A DNA stretch of 64,000 nucleotides from an uncultured Clostridia bacterium (GCA_934155265.1 CAKPGU010000010.1:1-64000); one strand, 5' to 3'; positions 17,098 through 26,932 are shown, numbered from the stretch's first letter. The notes: generated by a model from the sequence alone, not told the origin. A program made the numbers and translations.

Positions 17098-18597
17098 GTG
17101 GGTAAGGTAGCAAAAAAAATAAAAACAGTTAGAGGAAAACTATTTTTTACATTATGCGTAGTTGTTTTATCAATAATTTTATTCTTAATAATAGTAAATA
17201 GTTTTGTTTTGGAAAAATATTATCAATATACCAAAAGTAATCAACTAAAATCTGTATATAATATGATAAATTCATATTATGAAGAAGATTCAGAATCTTA
17301 TAATTTAGAAGATGAGCTAAAAAAAATATCTATAAAAAACAATTTTGATATAATAGTAAAAGATGAAAATGATATTGCTGTATATTTATCAAATAAAGAT
17401 TTTTTATCAAATGTAAAAATTATTATGGATTTCTGGGGAATTAATAAACAACAAAAATATAATGTAATAGAAGCAAATGATAAATTAGAAATAAAGAATA
17501 TAAAAGATACTGAAACAAGAGTAAATTATATATTACTATCTGGAAAATTAGATAATGGATATGGAGTATATATAAGAACACCAATATCATCAATACAAGA
17601 AAGTGTACGTATATCAAATAGATTTTTATATTTAATAGCAGGTATTGTAATAGTAATAGGTGGAATAGCAATTATATATATATCAAAAACTTTTAGTAGC
17701 CCAATATCAGAATTAAATAATATTGCTAAAAAAATGGCAAATCTAGATTTTAGCCATAAATATAATGTAAAAGACGAAGATGATGAAATAGATGAACTGG
17801 GTGAAAGTATTAATCTAATGTCAGATAAGCTGGAAAGTACAATTAATCAATTAAGAAGTACTAATATAGAGCTTGAAAGAGATATCGAAAGAAAGTCTAA
17901 AATAGATGAAATGAGAAAAAGCTTTATTTCAGATGTATCACATGAACTAAAAACACCAATAGCATTAATACAAGGATATAGTGAAGGATTACTTGAAAAT
18001 GTTAATTCAGACCCAGAAAGTAGAAAATTTTATGCAGAAGTTATATTAGATGAAACAAATAAAATGGATAAAATGGTAAGACAATTAATTGAATTAACAA
18101 AACTAGAGTATGAAAAAAGAGAGTTTAATAATAGAGATTTCAATATTGTTGAACTTGAAAAAGAAATTGTTAGAACATCACAGGTTATGCTTGATGATAA
18201 AGGTACACAAGTTGAGTTTGAAACAGAGGATTCTATAGAGGTATTTGCTGATGATATGTTTATTAGCCAAATCATTACTAACTATTTAACAAATGCAATT
18301 AAACATGTAAAAGATGTTGAGGGTGATAAATATATAAAAATTACTAACAAGATTATGCCTGATAAAAATAAGGTTAGAGTTACAGTATTTAATACTGGTG
18401 ATAATATTTCTAAAGAAAATTTATCTCGTATTTGGAATAGATTTTTCAAGGCTGATGAGGCTCGTAATAGAGATGATGGTGGAAGCGGAATTGGTTTGTC
18501 TATTGTTAGAGCTATTATGAATAATTATGGTAATGATTATGGCGTTGAAAATAAATATAATGGAGTAGAGTTTTTCTTTGAAGTTGATAGAAAATAG
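17098..18597 (+). CDS. two-component sensor histidine kinase
   Basis: 499 residues from GTG 17098, seven bases after GAGGA that overlaps the response-regulator stop; a TTG at 17071 inside the regulator gene is less likely. There are two membrane helices (about 14-37 and 180-200) with an extracytoplasmic sensing region of about 140 residues between them. HAMP (about 205-255), HisKA with SHELKTP (H282) and an HATPase domain with NYLTNAIKH and GSGIGLSIV complete the protein. The architecture resembles cell-envelope kinases of the WalK/ResE class but without PAS. Confidence 0.93.
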   Translation: MGKVAKKIKTVRGKLFFTLCVVVLSIILFLIIVNSFVLEKYYQYTKSNQLKSVYNMINSYYEEDSESYNLEDELKKISIKNNFDIIVKDENDIAVYLSNKDFLSNVKIIMDFWGINKQQKYNVIEANDKLEIKNIKDTETRVNYILLSGKLDNGYGVYIRTPISSIQESVRISNRFLYLIAGIVIVIGGIAIIYISKTFSSPISELNNIAKKMANLDFSHKYNVKDEDDEIDELGESINLMSDKLESTINQLRSTNIELERDIERKSKIDEMRKSFISDVSHELKTPIALIQGYSEGLLENVNSDPESRKFYAEVILDETNKMDKMVRQLIELTKLEYEKREFNNRDFNIVELEKEIVRTSQVMLDDKGTQVEFETEDSIEVFADDMFISQIITNYLTNAIKHVKDVEGDKYIKITNKIMPDKNKVRVTVFNTGDNISKENLSRIWNRFFKADEARNRDDGGSGIGLSIVRAIMNNYGNDYGVENKYNGVEFFFEVDRK

Positions 18598-18618
18598 CAA
18601 GACCACTTGCTATTTTTT
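18591..18618 (+). terminator. terminator of the two-component operon
   Basis: AAAATAGCAAG (18591-18601) pairs with CTTGCTATTTT (18606-18616), loop ACCA, then TT. Confidence 0.8.
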
Positions 18619-18656
18619 ACATTTTAAGATAAAATACAACAAGAAAGGTGAGAAAA

Positions 18657-21600
18657 ATGTATTTAAAAAGACTAGAGATGCAAGGGTTTAAATCATTTGC
18701 AGACAAAACAATATTAGAATTTATGCCAGGAATAACAAGTGTAATAGGACCAAACGGATCAGGAAAAAGTAATATATCAGATGCAATAAGATGGATACTT
18801 GGAGAGCAAAGTATGAAATCTTTAAGAGGAACAAAAACACAAGACATCATATTTGCAGGAACACAAAACAGAAAATCATTAGGATTTGCAGAAGCATCAC
18901 TTATATTTGACAACACAAATGGAACATTACCAATTGAATATTCAGAAGTAACAGTAACAAGAAAAATATACAGAAGTGGAGAAACAGGATATTATATAAA
19001 TAAAGTGCCATGTAGACTAAAAGACATTGTAGAATTATTCATGGATACTGGAATAGGAAGAGATGGATATTCAATAATAGGGCAAGGAAAAATAGACGAA
19101 ATATTAAGTAATAAATCAGAAGATAGAAGACATATTTTTGAGGAAGCTGCAGGAATTGTTAAATATAGAACAAGAAAAGAAGAAACAGAAAAGAAATTAG
19201 AGCAAACCAAATTAAATCTTCTTAGAATAAATGACATATTAACAGAAATAGAAGGAAACCTAGAACCATTACAAATGCAATCAGATAAAGCAAAAAAATA
19301 TTTAAATTTAAAAGAAGAATTAAAAAATATAGAGGTTGGTTTATTTATATATAATATAGAAAAATATAAACAATCACTTGAAGAATTAACAAAAGACGAA
19401 GAAATAATGAATTCAACATTAAACCAAGAAGAAGGAAAATTAGAAAAAATTAAAATTCTAAAAGAAGAACTAAAAGATAGAATAGATGAAATTACAACAC
19501 AAATAGAGAACATGCAAAATATTGGCTTTGAAAGTCAAAAAGAAATAGAAAAATTAAATTCAAATATAAATGTTGCTGAAGCAAAAATTGCAAGTAACAC
19601 TGAGAATATGGAAACATATAAAAAAGAAATTACAGAATTAGAAGAAAAAATTACAAATTTAAAAGAAGAAATAGAACAAAAACAAAATAAAAAAGATAAT
19701 TTAAAACAAAATAAAGAAAAATTTGAAAATGAATTGAAAACAAAAGAAGAAGAACTAAAAAAATTAACAGAAAAACTAAGTTCAAAAGAAATAGAAATAG
19801 AAAAATTAAAAAAACAAGTAGAAGGAAATACAGATAACAAATATGAATTACAATCAGAAATAAGTATGCAAACAGCAAATTTTGAAAACTTAGAAAAAAG
19901 ACAGAAACAATTAGAACAAGAAATAAGTAATAATATTTCAGAACTTGATAGAACAAGAATGAAAAAAGAAGACATTGCTAAAGGCTTTTATGAAATTGAA
20001 AACAACAGAAACAAAGTTTTGAAATCAATAGAAGAAATTGATAATAAAAAGCAAGAGATAAATAATAAAATAAAAGAGTTCGATATTCAAATAGCAAATA
20101 ATACAAATGAAATGAGAATGAAACATTCTAGATATAATTTTTTAGTAGAAACAGAAAAAGAAAAAGAAGGATATATCAAAAGTGTAAAATCATTATTAAC
20201 AGATTGCGAAAAAATCAAAGAACTTGGAAAAGGAATGCATGGAGTTTTAGCAAATATAATTTCAGTTCCTACAGAATATGAAACAGCAATAGAAATGTGT
20301 TTAGGAGCAAGTCTTCAAAATATAGTTACAGATACAGAAGAAGATGCTAAAAAATTAGTAGAACATTTAAGAAAAAATAATCTAGGTAGAGCATCATTTT
20401 TACCAATATCATCAGTTAAAGGAAAAAAGATAGAAAATATAAAAGGTAAAAAAATCGGCATTGTTGGAATTGCAGCTGACTTAATATCATGTGATAAAAA
20501 ATATGAACAAATAATATTAAATTTACTTGGAAGAACAGTAATTGTTGACACCATGCAAAATGCTATCAATTTAGCTAAAGAAAATAATTATTCATTTAGA
20601 ATAATAACAATAGAGGGTGACATTATAAATCCATCAGGAGCAATTACAGGAGGTTCAGTTACAAAGAAAACTGTTAATATATTAGGTAGAAGTAGAGAGA
20701 TTGAAAGTCTAGAGAAAGAAATTAAAAGACTAAAAGAAAAGATTGAAAAACTAGGAAAAGACAAAGAACAATATGAATCATCATCAGAAGATGTTATAGA
20801 AGAAGTACAAAGCTTAGAAAAACAATTACAAGAAATAGATATAACATATGCAACAGAGAAGCAAAGAGTAGTATCAATAGATGAAAATATTGAACAAATC
20901 CAAAAAAGAATAGAAAAATTAAAGAATGAAAAAGAAAGAGCAGAAGAAAATAAAAACACAATAAAAATTAGAAAAGAAGAAAATCAAAAATTAATAGAAA
21001 ATATTAATAAACAAAATGAAGAAGACCAAAAGATTATAGATGAATTTTCAAATGCTAATAGAGATAGCCAAAAATATATAGACGATTTAAACTTTGATAT
21101 TACAAACTTAAAAATATCTGTATCATCATTTAATGAAAGTGAAGTTTCAATAGAAGAAATGACAGAAATGCTAAATAAAGAAATTGATACACATACAAAA
21201 AATGCTGAAAATAAAAAAGTTCAGATAGAAAATGCAAATTTGGAAAATAATAAATTAAAAGAAGAAATTGAAAACACGAAACAAGAAATAGAAAAAGTAA
21301 AATCACAGGTTAAAAACAGTGGTGAAAATATTGAGAAGTTAAAACAAGAAAGAATTGAACAAAATGAGAAATTAAGTAAAAAGGAAGATGAACAAACAGA
21401 ACAATTCAAGACAATAGAAGAATTAAAAGCTCAAATTACAAAAATGGAAGTAAAGAAAACAAAAACAGAAGAAGACATCACAGAAGTTATTAATAAAATG
21501 TGGGAAGAATATGAGCTTACACCAAACAATGCTGGGAATTATCAAAAGCCTGAAAATGTAGCATTAACACAAAGAAAAGTAAATATTTTAAGAACAGATA

Positions 21601-22202
21601 TTAGAGAACTTGGAAGTGTAAATGTAGATTCAATAGAAGAATATAAAAATCTAAAAGATAGATATGATTTTATGTGTGAACAAAGATTAGATTTAGAAGA
21701 TACTATGGCGAAATTAAGAAAAGTAATACAAGAAATGACAGAAACAATGAAAAAACAATTCAAAGAAAAATTTGAAGTTATTAATAAAAACTTTGGAGAA
21801 GTATTTAAAGAATTATTTGGTGGAGGTATGGCTGAAGTAACATTAACAGATGAGGAAAATATTTTAGAATGTGGAATTGATATAACTGTTCAACCACCAG
21901 GAAAGAAACTTCAAAATATGACATTATTATCAGGAGGAGAGAAAGCATTTACAGCTATAGCATTATTATTTGCAATATTAAAAATTAATCCTGCACCATT
22001 CTGTGTACTTGATGAAATTGAAGCTGCTCTTGATGATGTTAATGTTTATAGATATGCGGAATATTTAAAAAAGTTTGCTAAAGAGACTCAATTTTTGATT
22101 ATTACTCATAGAAAGGGTACTATGGAAGTTGCTGATACTGTTTATGGTGTTACGATGGAGGAAAAGGGAATTTCTAAATTACTTTCTATGAAATTAAAAT
22201 AG
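18657..22202 (+). CDS. smc: chromosome segregation protein SMC
   Basis: 1181-residue ATPase of bacterial condensin. Walker A is GPNGSGKS (31-38). Long coiled-coil arms (about 165-500 and 680-1010) surround a hinge at about 515-670 (GVLANIISVPTEYETAIEM). The ABC signature LSGGEKAF is at about 1091 and Walker B is CVLDEIEAALDD (about 1118). It works with ScpA/ScpB, which are not in this window, nor is ftsY, its common follower. The GTG at 18648 lies in the AAAGGTGAG ribosome-binding site, so ATG 18657 is chosen. Its stop codon lies inside the large palindrome that follows. Confidence 0.97.
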   Translation: MYLKRLEMQGFKSFADKTILEFMPGITSVIGPNGSGKSNISDAIRWILGEQSMKSLRGTKTQDIIFAGTQNRKSLGFAEASLIFDNTNGTLPIEYSEVTVTRKIYRSGETGYYINKVPCRLKDIVELFMDTGIGRDGYSIIGQGKIDEILSNKSEDRRHIFEEAAGIVKYRTRKEETEKKLEQTKLNLLRINDILTEIEGNLEPLQMQSDKAKKYLNLKEELKNIEVGLFIYNIEKYKQSLEELTKDEEIMNSTLNQEEGKLEKIKILKEELKDRIDEITTQIENMQNIGFESQKEIEKLNSNINVAEAKIASNTENMETYKKEITELEEKITNLKEEIEQKQNKKDNLKQNKEKFENELKTKEEELKKLTEKLSSKEIEIEKLKKQVEGNTDNKYELQSEISMQTANFENLEKRQKQLEQEISNNISELDRTRMKKEDIAKGFYEIENNRNKVLKSIEEIDNKKQEINNKIKEFDIQIANNTNEMRMKHSRYNFLVETEKEKEGYIKSVKSLLTDCEKIKELGKGMHGVLANIISVPTEYETAIEMCLGASLQNIVTDTEEDAKKLVEHLRKNNLGRASFLPISSVKGKKIENIKGKKIGIVGIAADLISCDKKYEQIILNLLGRTVIVDTMQNAINLAKENNYSFRIITIEGDIINPSGAITGGSVTKKTVNILGRSREIESLEKEIKRLKEKIEKLGKDKEQYESSSEDVIEEVQSLEKQLQEIDITYATEKQRVVSIDENIEQIQKRIEKLKNEKERAEENKNTIKIRKEENQKLIENINKQNEEDQKIIDEFSNANRDSQKYIDDLNFDITNLKISVSSFNESEVSIEEMTEMLNKEIDTHTKNAENKKVQIENANLENNKLKEEIENTKQEIEKVKSQVKNSGENIEKLKQERIEQNEKLSKKEDEQTEQFKTIEELKAQITKMEVKKTKTEEDITEVINKMWEEYELTPNNAGNYQKPENVALTQRKVNILRTDIRELGSVNVDSIEEYKNLKDRYDFMCEQRLDLEDTMAKLRKVIQEMTETMKKQFKEKFEVINKNFGEVFKELFGGGMAEVTLTDEENILECGIDITVQPPGKKLQNMTLLSGGEKAFTAIALLFAILKINPAPFCVLDEIEAALDDVNVYRYAEYLKKFAKETQFLIITHRKGTMEVADTVYGVTMEEKGISKLLSMKLK

Positions 22203-22460
22203 TTATTAGAAGTTACCAGTAGGGACACCCTTGATTGGTTAAAATCGTTACCAGAGGGGACACCCTTGTTACTAGTAGGGACACTCTTGTTACCAGTAGG
22301 GACACTCATTAATGGTAAAACATAATATTTAAAATAGTTAATTAATAAATATAAATAAATACATATTAATTAAATTAACATTTTAATATGAGTTTTACCA
22401 TTAATGAGTGTCCCTACTGGTAACAAGAGTGTCCCTACTGGTAACTTCTAATAACTATTT
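22197..22460. repeat. 264-bp palindromic repeat element with six copies of a GTTACCAGTAGGGACAC unit
   Basis: Four direct units of GTTACCAGTAGGGACAC(C/T)C start at 22212, 22247, 22268 and 22289 (the last three with a 21-bp period). Two inverted units follow at 22406-22424 and 22427-22445. The outermost arms, AAATAGTTATTAGAAG at 22197 and its complement ending at 22460, contain the stop codons of both convergent neighbours. The centre (22321-22390) is almost pure A/T and partly self-complementary. It could fold into a very long hairpin and act as a bidirectional terminator. It encodes no protein. Confidence 0.85.
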
Positions 22461-23009
22461 ATAAATTCTAAGCATTCCTACTAAAATCAAAATAATACTA
22501 GAAAATATAGAAAGAGCCTGTTCAGAAATATTAAGATATTTAACAATTTTTTGAGAAATAGAATTTCCACAATTAAGAAAAACAAGTTGAAAAGTAGCAA
22601 TTAAAAAAGGTAAAATAATATCATTAAGTCCAATAATTCCTGAGCCAATACCTACACAAATAGAATCAATAGACAAAGCTAAACCAAGGAAAATAGACTC
22701 ATGTGCATCAATATTATTTGAGTGGTCTATATCATAATTAGTAGGAGATGTATTTAATGATTTATAAATATTATAAATTCCTAATATAATCAAAAAAGAT
22801 GAACCCAATATAGTTGATAATACAGGAGAAAATAATGCAGAAATATAATGCCCTAAAAATATAGAACCACAAGTAATGCAAAATGATATAGCAAAAAGAA
22901 TAATATTACTAATATTATTAATTTTTGTTTTCTTTAGTCCATAGCTAATACCAATTGTTAAAGAATCTATACTAACAGATAGTGCTAATAAAATACAATT
23001 AAATAACAT
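22455..23009 (-). CDS. YtaF/MntP-type membrane protein (copy 2)
   Basis: 184 residues with six hydrophobic helices. The internally repeated pattern LLALSVSIDSLTIGISYG (N-terminal) and LGLALSIDSICVGIGSG (C-terminal) places Asp residues in helices 1 and 4, as in the MntP/YtaF family. MntP exports Mn2+; YtaF is annotated as a sporulation membrane protein. The SIDSL spacing with GLKKTKI favours YtaF. It is the second of two adjacent paralogues, 13 bp after copy 1. AGGAGGTCTT precedes ATG 23009. Its stop codon is inside the palindromic element. The substrate is unproven. Confidence 0.82.
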   Translation of the reverse strand: MLFNCILLALSVSIDSLTIGISYGLKKTKINNISNIILFAISFCITCGSIFLGHYISALFSPVLSTILGSSFLIILGIYNIYKSLNTSPTNYDIDHSNNIDAHESIFLGLALSIDSICVGIGSGIIGLNDIILPFLIATFQLVFLNCGNSISQKIVKYLNISEQALSIFSSIILILVGMLRIYK

Positions 23010-23022
23010 AAAGACCTCCTAA

Positions 23023-23574
23023 TTAAGATAATAGTCTAATTAGACCTATAAAAATTAATATTACTCCAGATATGTTTGAAAGGAGTTTGGGAGGTATAGT
23101 AAATCGACTTGTAATATTACTTGCAACAAGATTTCCACAATTAACGAAAAATGTGTGGAAAACAGCCATCAGAAAAGGCAAGAACAAGCTACCAATCCCA
23201 ATCATTCCAGAGCCAAGACTAACACATGATGCGTCTATAGCAACAGCTAAGCCCAATACAAAAGCTTCTTTTGCATCAATATAATTAGAACCATCTGTAT
23301 CAAAATTTGTATTATTATCTTTTTCTTTTAAAATGTTATAAATTCCAAGAAATATTAAAAGTGAAGAACCAAGTAGTGCAGATATAACAGGGGAAAATAA
23401 AATAGATATATAATGTCCAATAAATACAGATATTCCTGATAAACAAAATAGTGTAATAAAGATTATTAGATTTCCTAATTTAGACATCTTAGTCTTTTTT
23501 ATTCCATATGTAATTCCAAGAGCTAAAGCGTCTATACTAGCAGATAGTGCTAGCAAAATACATTTAATAAACAT
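23023..23574 (-). CDS. YtaF/MntP-type membrane protein (copy 1)
   Basis: 183 residues, clearly paralogous to the gene that follows it: same six-helix layout, LLALSASIDALALGITYGIKK in two parts, GHYISILFSPVISALLGSS, and a second Asp helix LGLAVAIDASCVSLGSG. The tandem pair probably arose by duplication, and the two proteins could form a heterodimer. A GGAGG site precedes ATG 23574. No yybP-ykoY manganese riboswitch is recognisable upstream, which argues slightly against a simple MntP role. Confidence 0.83.
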   Translation of the reverse strand: MFIKCILLALSASIDALALGITYGIKKTKMSKLGNLIIFITLFCLSGISVFIGHYISILFSPVISALLGSSLLIFLGIYNILKEKDNNTNFDTDGSNYIDAKEAFVLGLAVAIDASCVSLGSGMIGIGSLFLPFLMAVFHTFFVNCGNLVASNITSRFTIPPKLLSNISGVILIFIGLIRLLS

Positions 23575-23719
23575 ATTTAATCCTCCTTTAAATAAACAGC
23601 AAACTAAAATAAAAAAGTTATACTTTCATTGATATAATATGACTTTAAATTACAAAAAGACACAAAAAAAGCATCCACATAATAATTATTATTATATGAA
23701 CACTTTAAATAAAAATATA

Positions 23720-24250
23720 TTACTTTATATGTCTTAATGCTTCAATTCTATCTTCAATACTTGGATGTGTAGACCACAAACTTGAAGAAGATTTTTTACC
23801 TCTAAAAGGATTTAAAATATACATATTTTCAGTTGCATTATTAGCAACATTTAATTCGTTAGGATCACCTGAAATTTTTTGCAGTGCAGAGATTAATCCA
23901 TCAGGATTTCTTCCAGTTGCAAATGCATTTGGTTGTACATCTTCAATAATGTATAATTTTGGTGTGCATGGTAATCCTGATGATACAACTAAAGCATCTA
24001 AAATATTTACAAGTTTTAAATTTTCTTCTTTTGTAGCAGGTCTTGCCTTGCTTAAACTAAGTACGATTTTATCACTATAATAATATGAACCCCAAGTTGA
24101 AGCGATAGAGAAAATTAAAGCAATAACAATTGATATTGTTCCTAAATCTAATGCCATACATATATAATAAACAATTAAAGATATAAAAATTAAAAATAGC
24201 AAAACTATTATCCATGATTTAATTTTATTTCTTTTAATATCTTCAAACAT
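23720..24250 (-). pseudogene. htpX: HtpX (M48) protease homologue lacking its catalytic core
   Basis: 176 residues, against about 290-300 for HtpX. Residues 1-116 match the N-terminal HtpX part: two membrane helices, SYYYSDKIVL, PKLYIIEDVQPNAFATGRNP. Residues 117-176 match the C-terminal part: DGLISALQKISGDP, MYILNPFRGKK, STHPSIEDRIEAL. About 115-120 residues that should lie between, including HExxH and the third zinc ligand, are missing, yet the frame is intact. The junction is at 23902/23903. Family members have R-N-P and R-Y-P at the two ends, so short repeats could have recombined. It is probably proteolytically dead. It sits next to lemA, the usual HtpX partner. Confidence 0.8.
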
Positions 24251-24333
24251 AAAATCACTTCCTGTTATATAAAAAACGGTTCATTTTATTGTATAGAACA
24301 AAAAAGAACCGAACTTAATCATATATATTTGTG

Positions 24334-24885
24334 TTATTTATTAAAGTCAACTTTAACATTTTTTCTAGCTTCATCACTTTCAGCTGCAAATAAATCTCTT
24401 TTTTGGAAATTAAACATACCTGCAACAAGATTTGATGGGAAAAGCTCTAATTTTGTGTTATACATTGTAACACTATCATTGTAAAATTGTCTTGAAAAAG
24501 AAATTTTATTTTCTGTGTTACGTAGTTCCTCAGATAACTCTGAAAAGTTTTGGTTTGCTTTTAATTCAGGATAATTTTCTGAAACTGCCATAATAGTTTT
24601 TAAAGAACCAGAAAGTTCTCCATCTAATTTTGCTTTTTCTTCAACTGTTGTAGAATTTGCCCATGAAGTTCTTAATGCTGTAATTTTTTCAAATGTCTCT
24701 GATTCGTGTGCCATATATCCTTTGACAGTTTCAACAAAATTAGGAATTAAATCAAATCTTCTTTGTAATTGTACATCAATTTGACTCCATGCATTATCTA
24801 CTTTTTGTCTAGATCTTATTAATCCATTATAAATTGATATGATCCAAAAAATTAATATAACAATTATTATTAATGCTATCCACAT
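24334..24885 (-). CDS. lemA: LemA family protein
   Basis: 183 residues from ATG 24885, which has AAAGGAGGTA five bases upstream. An earlier in-frame ATG at 24909 would put this site inside the coding region. One N-terminal membrane helix (about 3-20) is followed by a long helical domain with RSRQKVDNAWSQIDVQLQRR and DLIPNFVETVKGY, the LemA signature, ending NFQKRDLFAA. LemA function is unclear. It is often encoded with HtpX, as here, where the partner is internally deleted. Confidence 0.92.
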   Translation of the reverse strand: MWIALIIIVILIFWIISIYNGLIRSRQKVDNAWSQIDVQLQRRFDLIPNFVETVKGYMAHESETFEKITALRTSWANSTTVEEKAKLDGELSGSLKTIMAVSENYPELKANQNFSELSEELRNTENKISFSRQFYNDSVTMYNTKLELFPSNLVAGMFNFQKRDLFAAESDEARKNVKVDFNK

Positions 24886-24920
24886 AGAAATACCTCCTTT
24901 GCATTTCATTTACAATATAT

Positions 24921-24949
24921 ATATTAACATATTGAATGTTTTTTTACAA
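24921..24949 (-). promoter_or_regulatory. promoter of lemA-htpX
   Basis: On the minus strand TTGTAA (24949-24944), 17-bp spacer, TAATAT (24926-24921). Confidence 0.5.
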
Positions 24950-25127
24950 TACCTCTAAAAATTTAAATTTTTTATTATAAAATGTTGCAAAAAAAAATTT
25001 TTTTTGATAATATAATATTAGATTATATTTTATTTTAATAAATATTACAAAAGTAGACCAAAAAATTACTTAAAAATTATTATTGTAATGTATTAAGTAT
25101 AGAAAGATACAAAAGGGGGATAATTAA

Positions 25128-26756
25128 ATGAAAAAGAAAATTATATCAATGTGTATATTGATAGTACTTATAATACCTATGTTGAGCTTATACAGTGAGG
25201 TACTTGCTTTTAGTGGAGAAATTGACCCACATGGTTATATTAGATTACCAGCTATGATAAATATAAAAGATAATATAGGAACAGGCACAATTAGTCTTTC
25301 TTCAAGTGCAAGTGGCTATTCAATTTCATATCAAAAAGTAGATATTACACAAGAAACAATGAATAGTATAATTACTAAAAACGAGGATATAAATAAATAT
25401 GTAGAGAAAACTAACAAAGAAATAAGCAACAAAGAAACAAATATAAATGAGCTAAAAATCAAATATGAACAAGTAAATGCTAGTGAAACAGCAACACAAG
25501 AGGAAAAAACAACTGCAAAAAATAATTATGATACTGCAGTAAATGAATACAATAATTATGTTGACAATGCAAATAAAGAAGTACAAAAACAAAAAGTTGA
25601 TATGTATGCGATAGTACCTAATTATACTGATTCTTGGCAAGCTACTACAAATACACAAAATAATGTAAAATTAGATTTTTCAGGGTATTCTGGGACAATA
25701 AACTTTGTGCTATGGGCTAAAATTGATAATGGAACAAATGCTTATTATAATTTTAAAGTTTATTCAAGTGAATTAAAACAACAAGAGAATAACTCAACAA
25801 CAAGTGGAGATTTTACTGATTTTTCTAATGCAAAATATGAATTAATAAAAGATGAAATATCAAGCTCAATAGTAGAAATTAGTGGTGTTACAGTAAAAAA
25901 TGATTCAATGTATTATGCATATATATCTTCTACAGCAGATAAACCAGACTTAACAAAAATTAGTGATAAGGAATTAAGAAGTATTAACTATGATGAAAAA
26001 GATGGAAAATTAAAAACATATAATGTTTCAGATGCAGTAGAACTTAATCAAGAATTATATTTAAATATAATAGAAAAAAAAGTAAAAAACAATTCTCAAG
26101 AAATAATAGTAAGTGGAATTAAATTAGATAGATTTGCAGAAGGAAAATATAGTAACGGATTTTATAAAACATTTATGACAAATAAAAGTACTCAAATAGT
26201 AACAACTTTTTCACATGCAGATACTAATGACAGAAAAATGCAAATTAAAGTTGGAAAAATAACAGATAAAGCTATTTTAAATAAAATAAAAAATCAAGAT
26301 TCATCTGGATTTGCAGATTTATTGAATTATGCAAAATCAAATTCAGCAATATATGATGAGACACAAGATGCAGATAAAAATTATCCGTTTATAGCATATG
26401 GAGGGGCAACTTTAGGAAGTGGTGAAATGATAAATTTATCAGGATTAGAAAATGATGCATACTACTTTTTGTATGTAAAAACAGATGATGAAAATGGAAA
26501 ATATATTTCAAATGAGGCTGTAACATTAGCACAAGCTGATGTATATGATAATGGATGGGCAATGTTCTTTTATGGCTCTGATGATTTTAAATGGGCAGAT
26601 TTTGGAAATGTATCAAATGGAGGAGATAATACAATAGCACCAACAGTGATACCAAAGGCAGGATTAGAAAAAATATTATTTGTTGGAACTGGAATAATGA
26701 TTATAGCGATAGGTATTATAACTTATAAAAAATACAATAAATATCAAGGAATATAA
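25128..26756 (+). CDS. secreted surface protein with C-terminal sorting-like signal
   Basis: 542 residues, family not recognised. A signal peptide (about 1-28, ending EVLAFS) is followed by a polar beta-rich region. A short coiled coil at about 80-150 is rich in K, E and N. The C-terminus is IPKAG (508-512), a hydrophobic stretch and a basic tail KKYNKYQ. This layout equals a cell-wall sorting signal with a degenerate LPxTG (IPKAG). A sortase is encoded 9 kb downstream (35548). It has a GGGGG-type ribosome-binding site and its own terminator. The role may be adhesion or surface structure. Confidence 0.6.
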   Translation: MKKKIISMCILIVLIIPMLSLYSEVLAFSGEIDPHGYIRLPAMINIKDNIGTGTISLSSSASGYSISYQKVDITQETMNSIITKNEDINKYVEKTNKEISNKETNINELKIKYEQVNASETATQEEKTTAKNNYDTAVNEYNNYVDNANKEVQKQKVDMYAIVPNYTDSWQATTNTQNNVKLDFSGYSGTINFVLWAKIDNGTNAYYNFKVYSSELKQQENNSTTSGDFTDFSNAKYELIKDEISSSIVEISGVTVKNDSMYYAYISSTADKPDLTKISDKELRSINYDEKDGKLKTYNVSDAVELNQELYLNIIEKKVKNNSQEIIVSGIKLDRFAEGKYSNGFYKTFMTNKSTQIVTTFSHADTNDRKMQIKVGKITDKAILNKIKNQDSSGFADLLNYAKSNSAIYDETQDADKNYPFIAYGGATLGSGEMINLSGLENDAYYFLYVKTDDENGKYISNEAVTLAQADVYDNGWAMFFYGSDDFKWADFGNVSNGGDNTIAPTVIPKAGLEKILFVGTGIMIIAIGIITYKKYNKYQGI

Positions 26757-26765
26757 AATAAAAAG

Positions 26766-26803
26766 ATTCATAAAAATTAAAAAAATTTTTATGAATTTTT
26801 TTT
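26766..26803 (+). terminator. terminator after the surface protein gene
   Basis: ATTCATAAAAATT (26766-26778) pairs with AATTTTTATGAAT (26784-26796), followed by a T run. Confidence 0.8.
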
Positions 26804-26878
26804 GTACAAGCAACATATAATATATAAGACCAAGATTTACCAACACTTACGGAAACTGGAAACACAAAAATTTAAAAT

Positions 26879-26907
26879 TTGACAAAAGAATATAAATTGT
26901 GTATAAT
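26879..26907 (+). promoter_or_regulatory. perfect-consensus sigma-A promoter
   Basis: TTGACA (26879-26884), 17-bp spacer, TATAAT (26902-26907): an exact match to consensus, so the gene should be highly expressed. Confidence 0.88.
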
Positions 26908-26932
26908 AAGGATGTCGTCAAAAGGAGGAAAA

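Noticed and set aside
18992..21763. Long minus-strand open frames opposite smc, including those of 100-170 codons
   Set aside because: They are shadows of the A-rich coding strand (Phe/Leu/Ser-rich translations), with no start sites or family resemblance.
22212..22445. CRISPR array
   Set aside because: Repeat units are directly abutting or inverted, with no unique spacers and no cas genes.
23575..23719. yybP-ykoY manganese riboswitch before the YtaF/MntP pair
   Set aside because: No conserved loop sequences are recognisable in the A/T-rich upstream region.
26879..26932. Longer N-terminus for the G5/3D protein
   Set aside because: The extension translates the -35 and -10 boxes of the consensus promoter itself.
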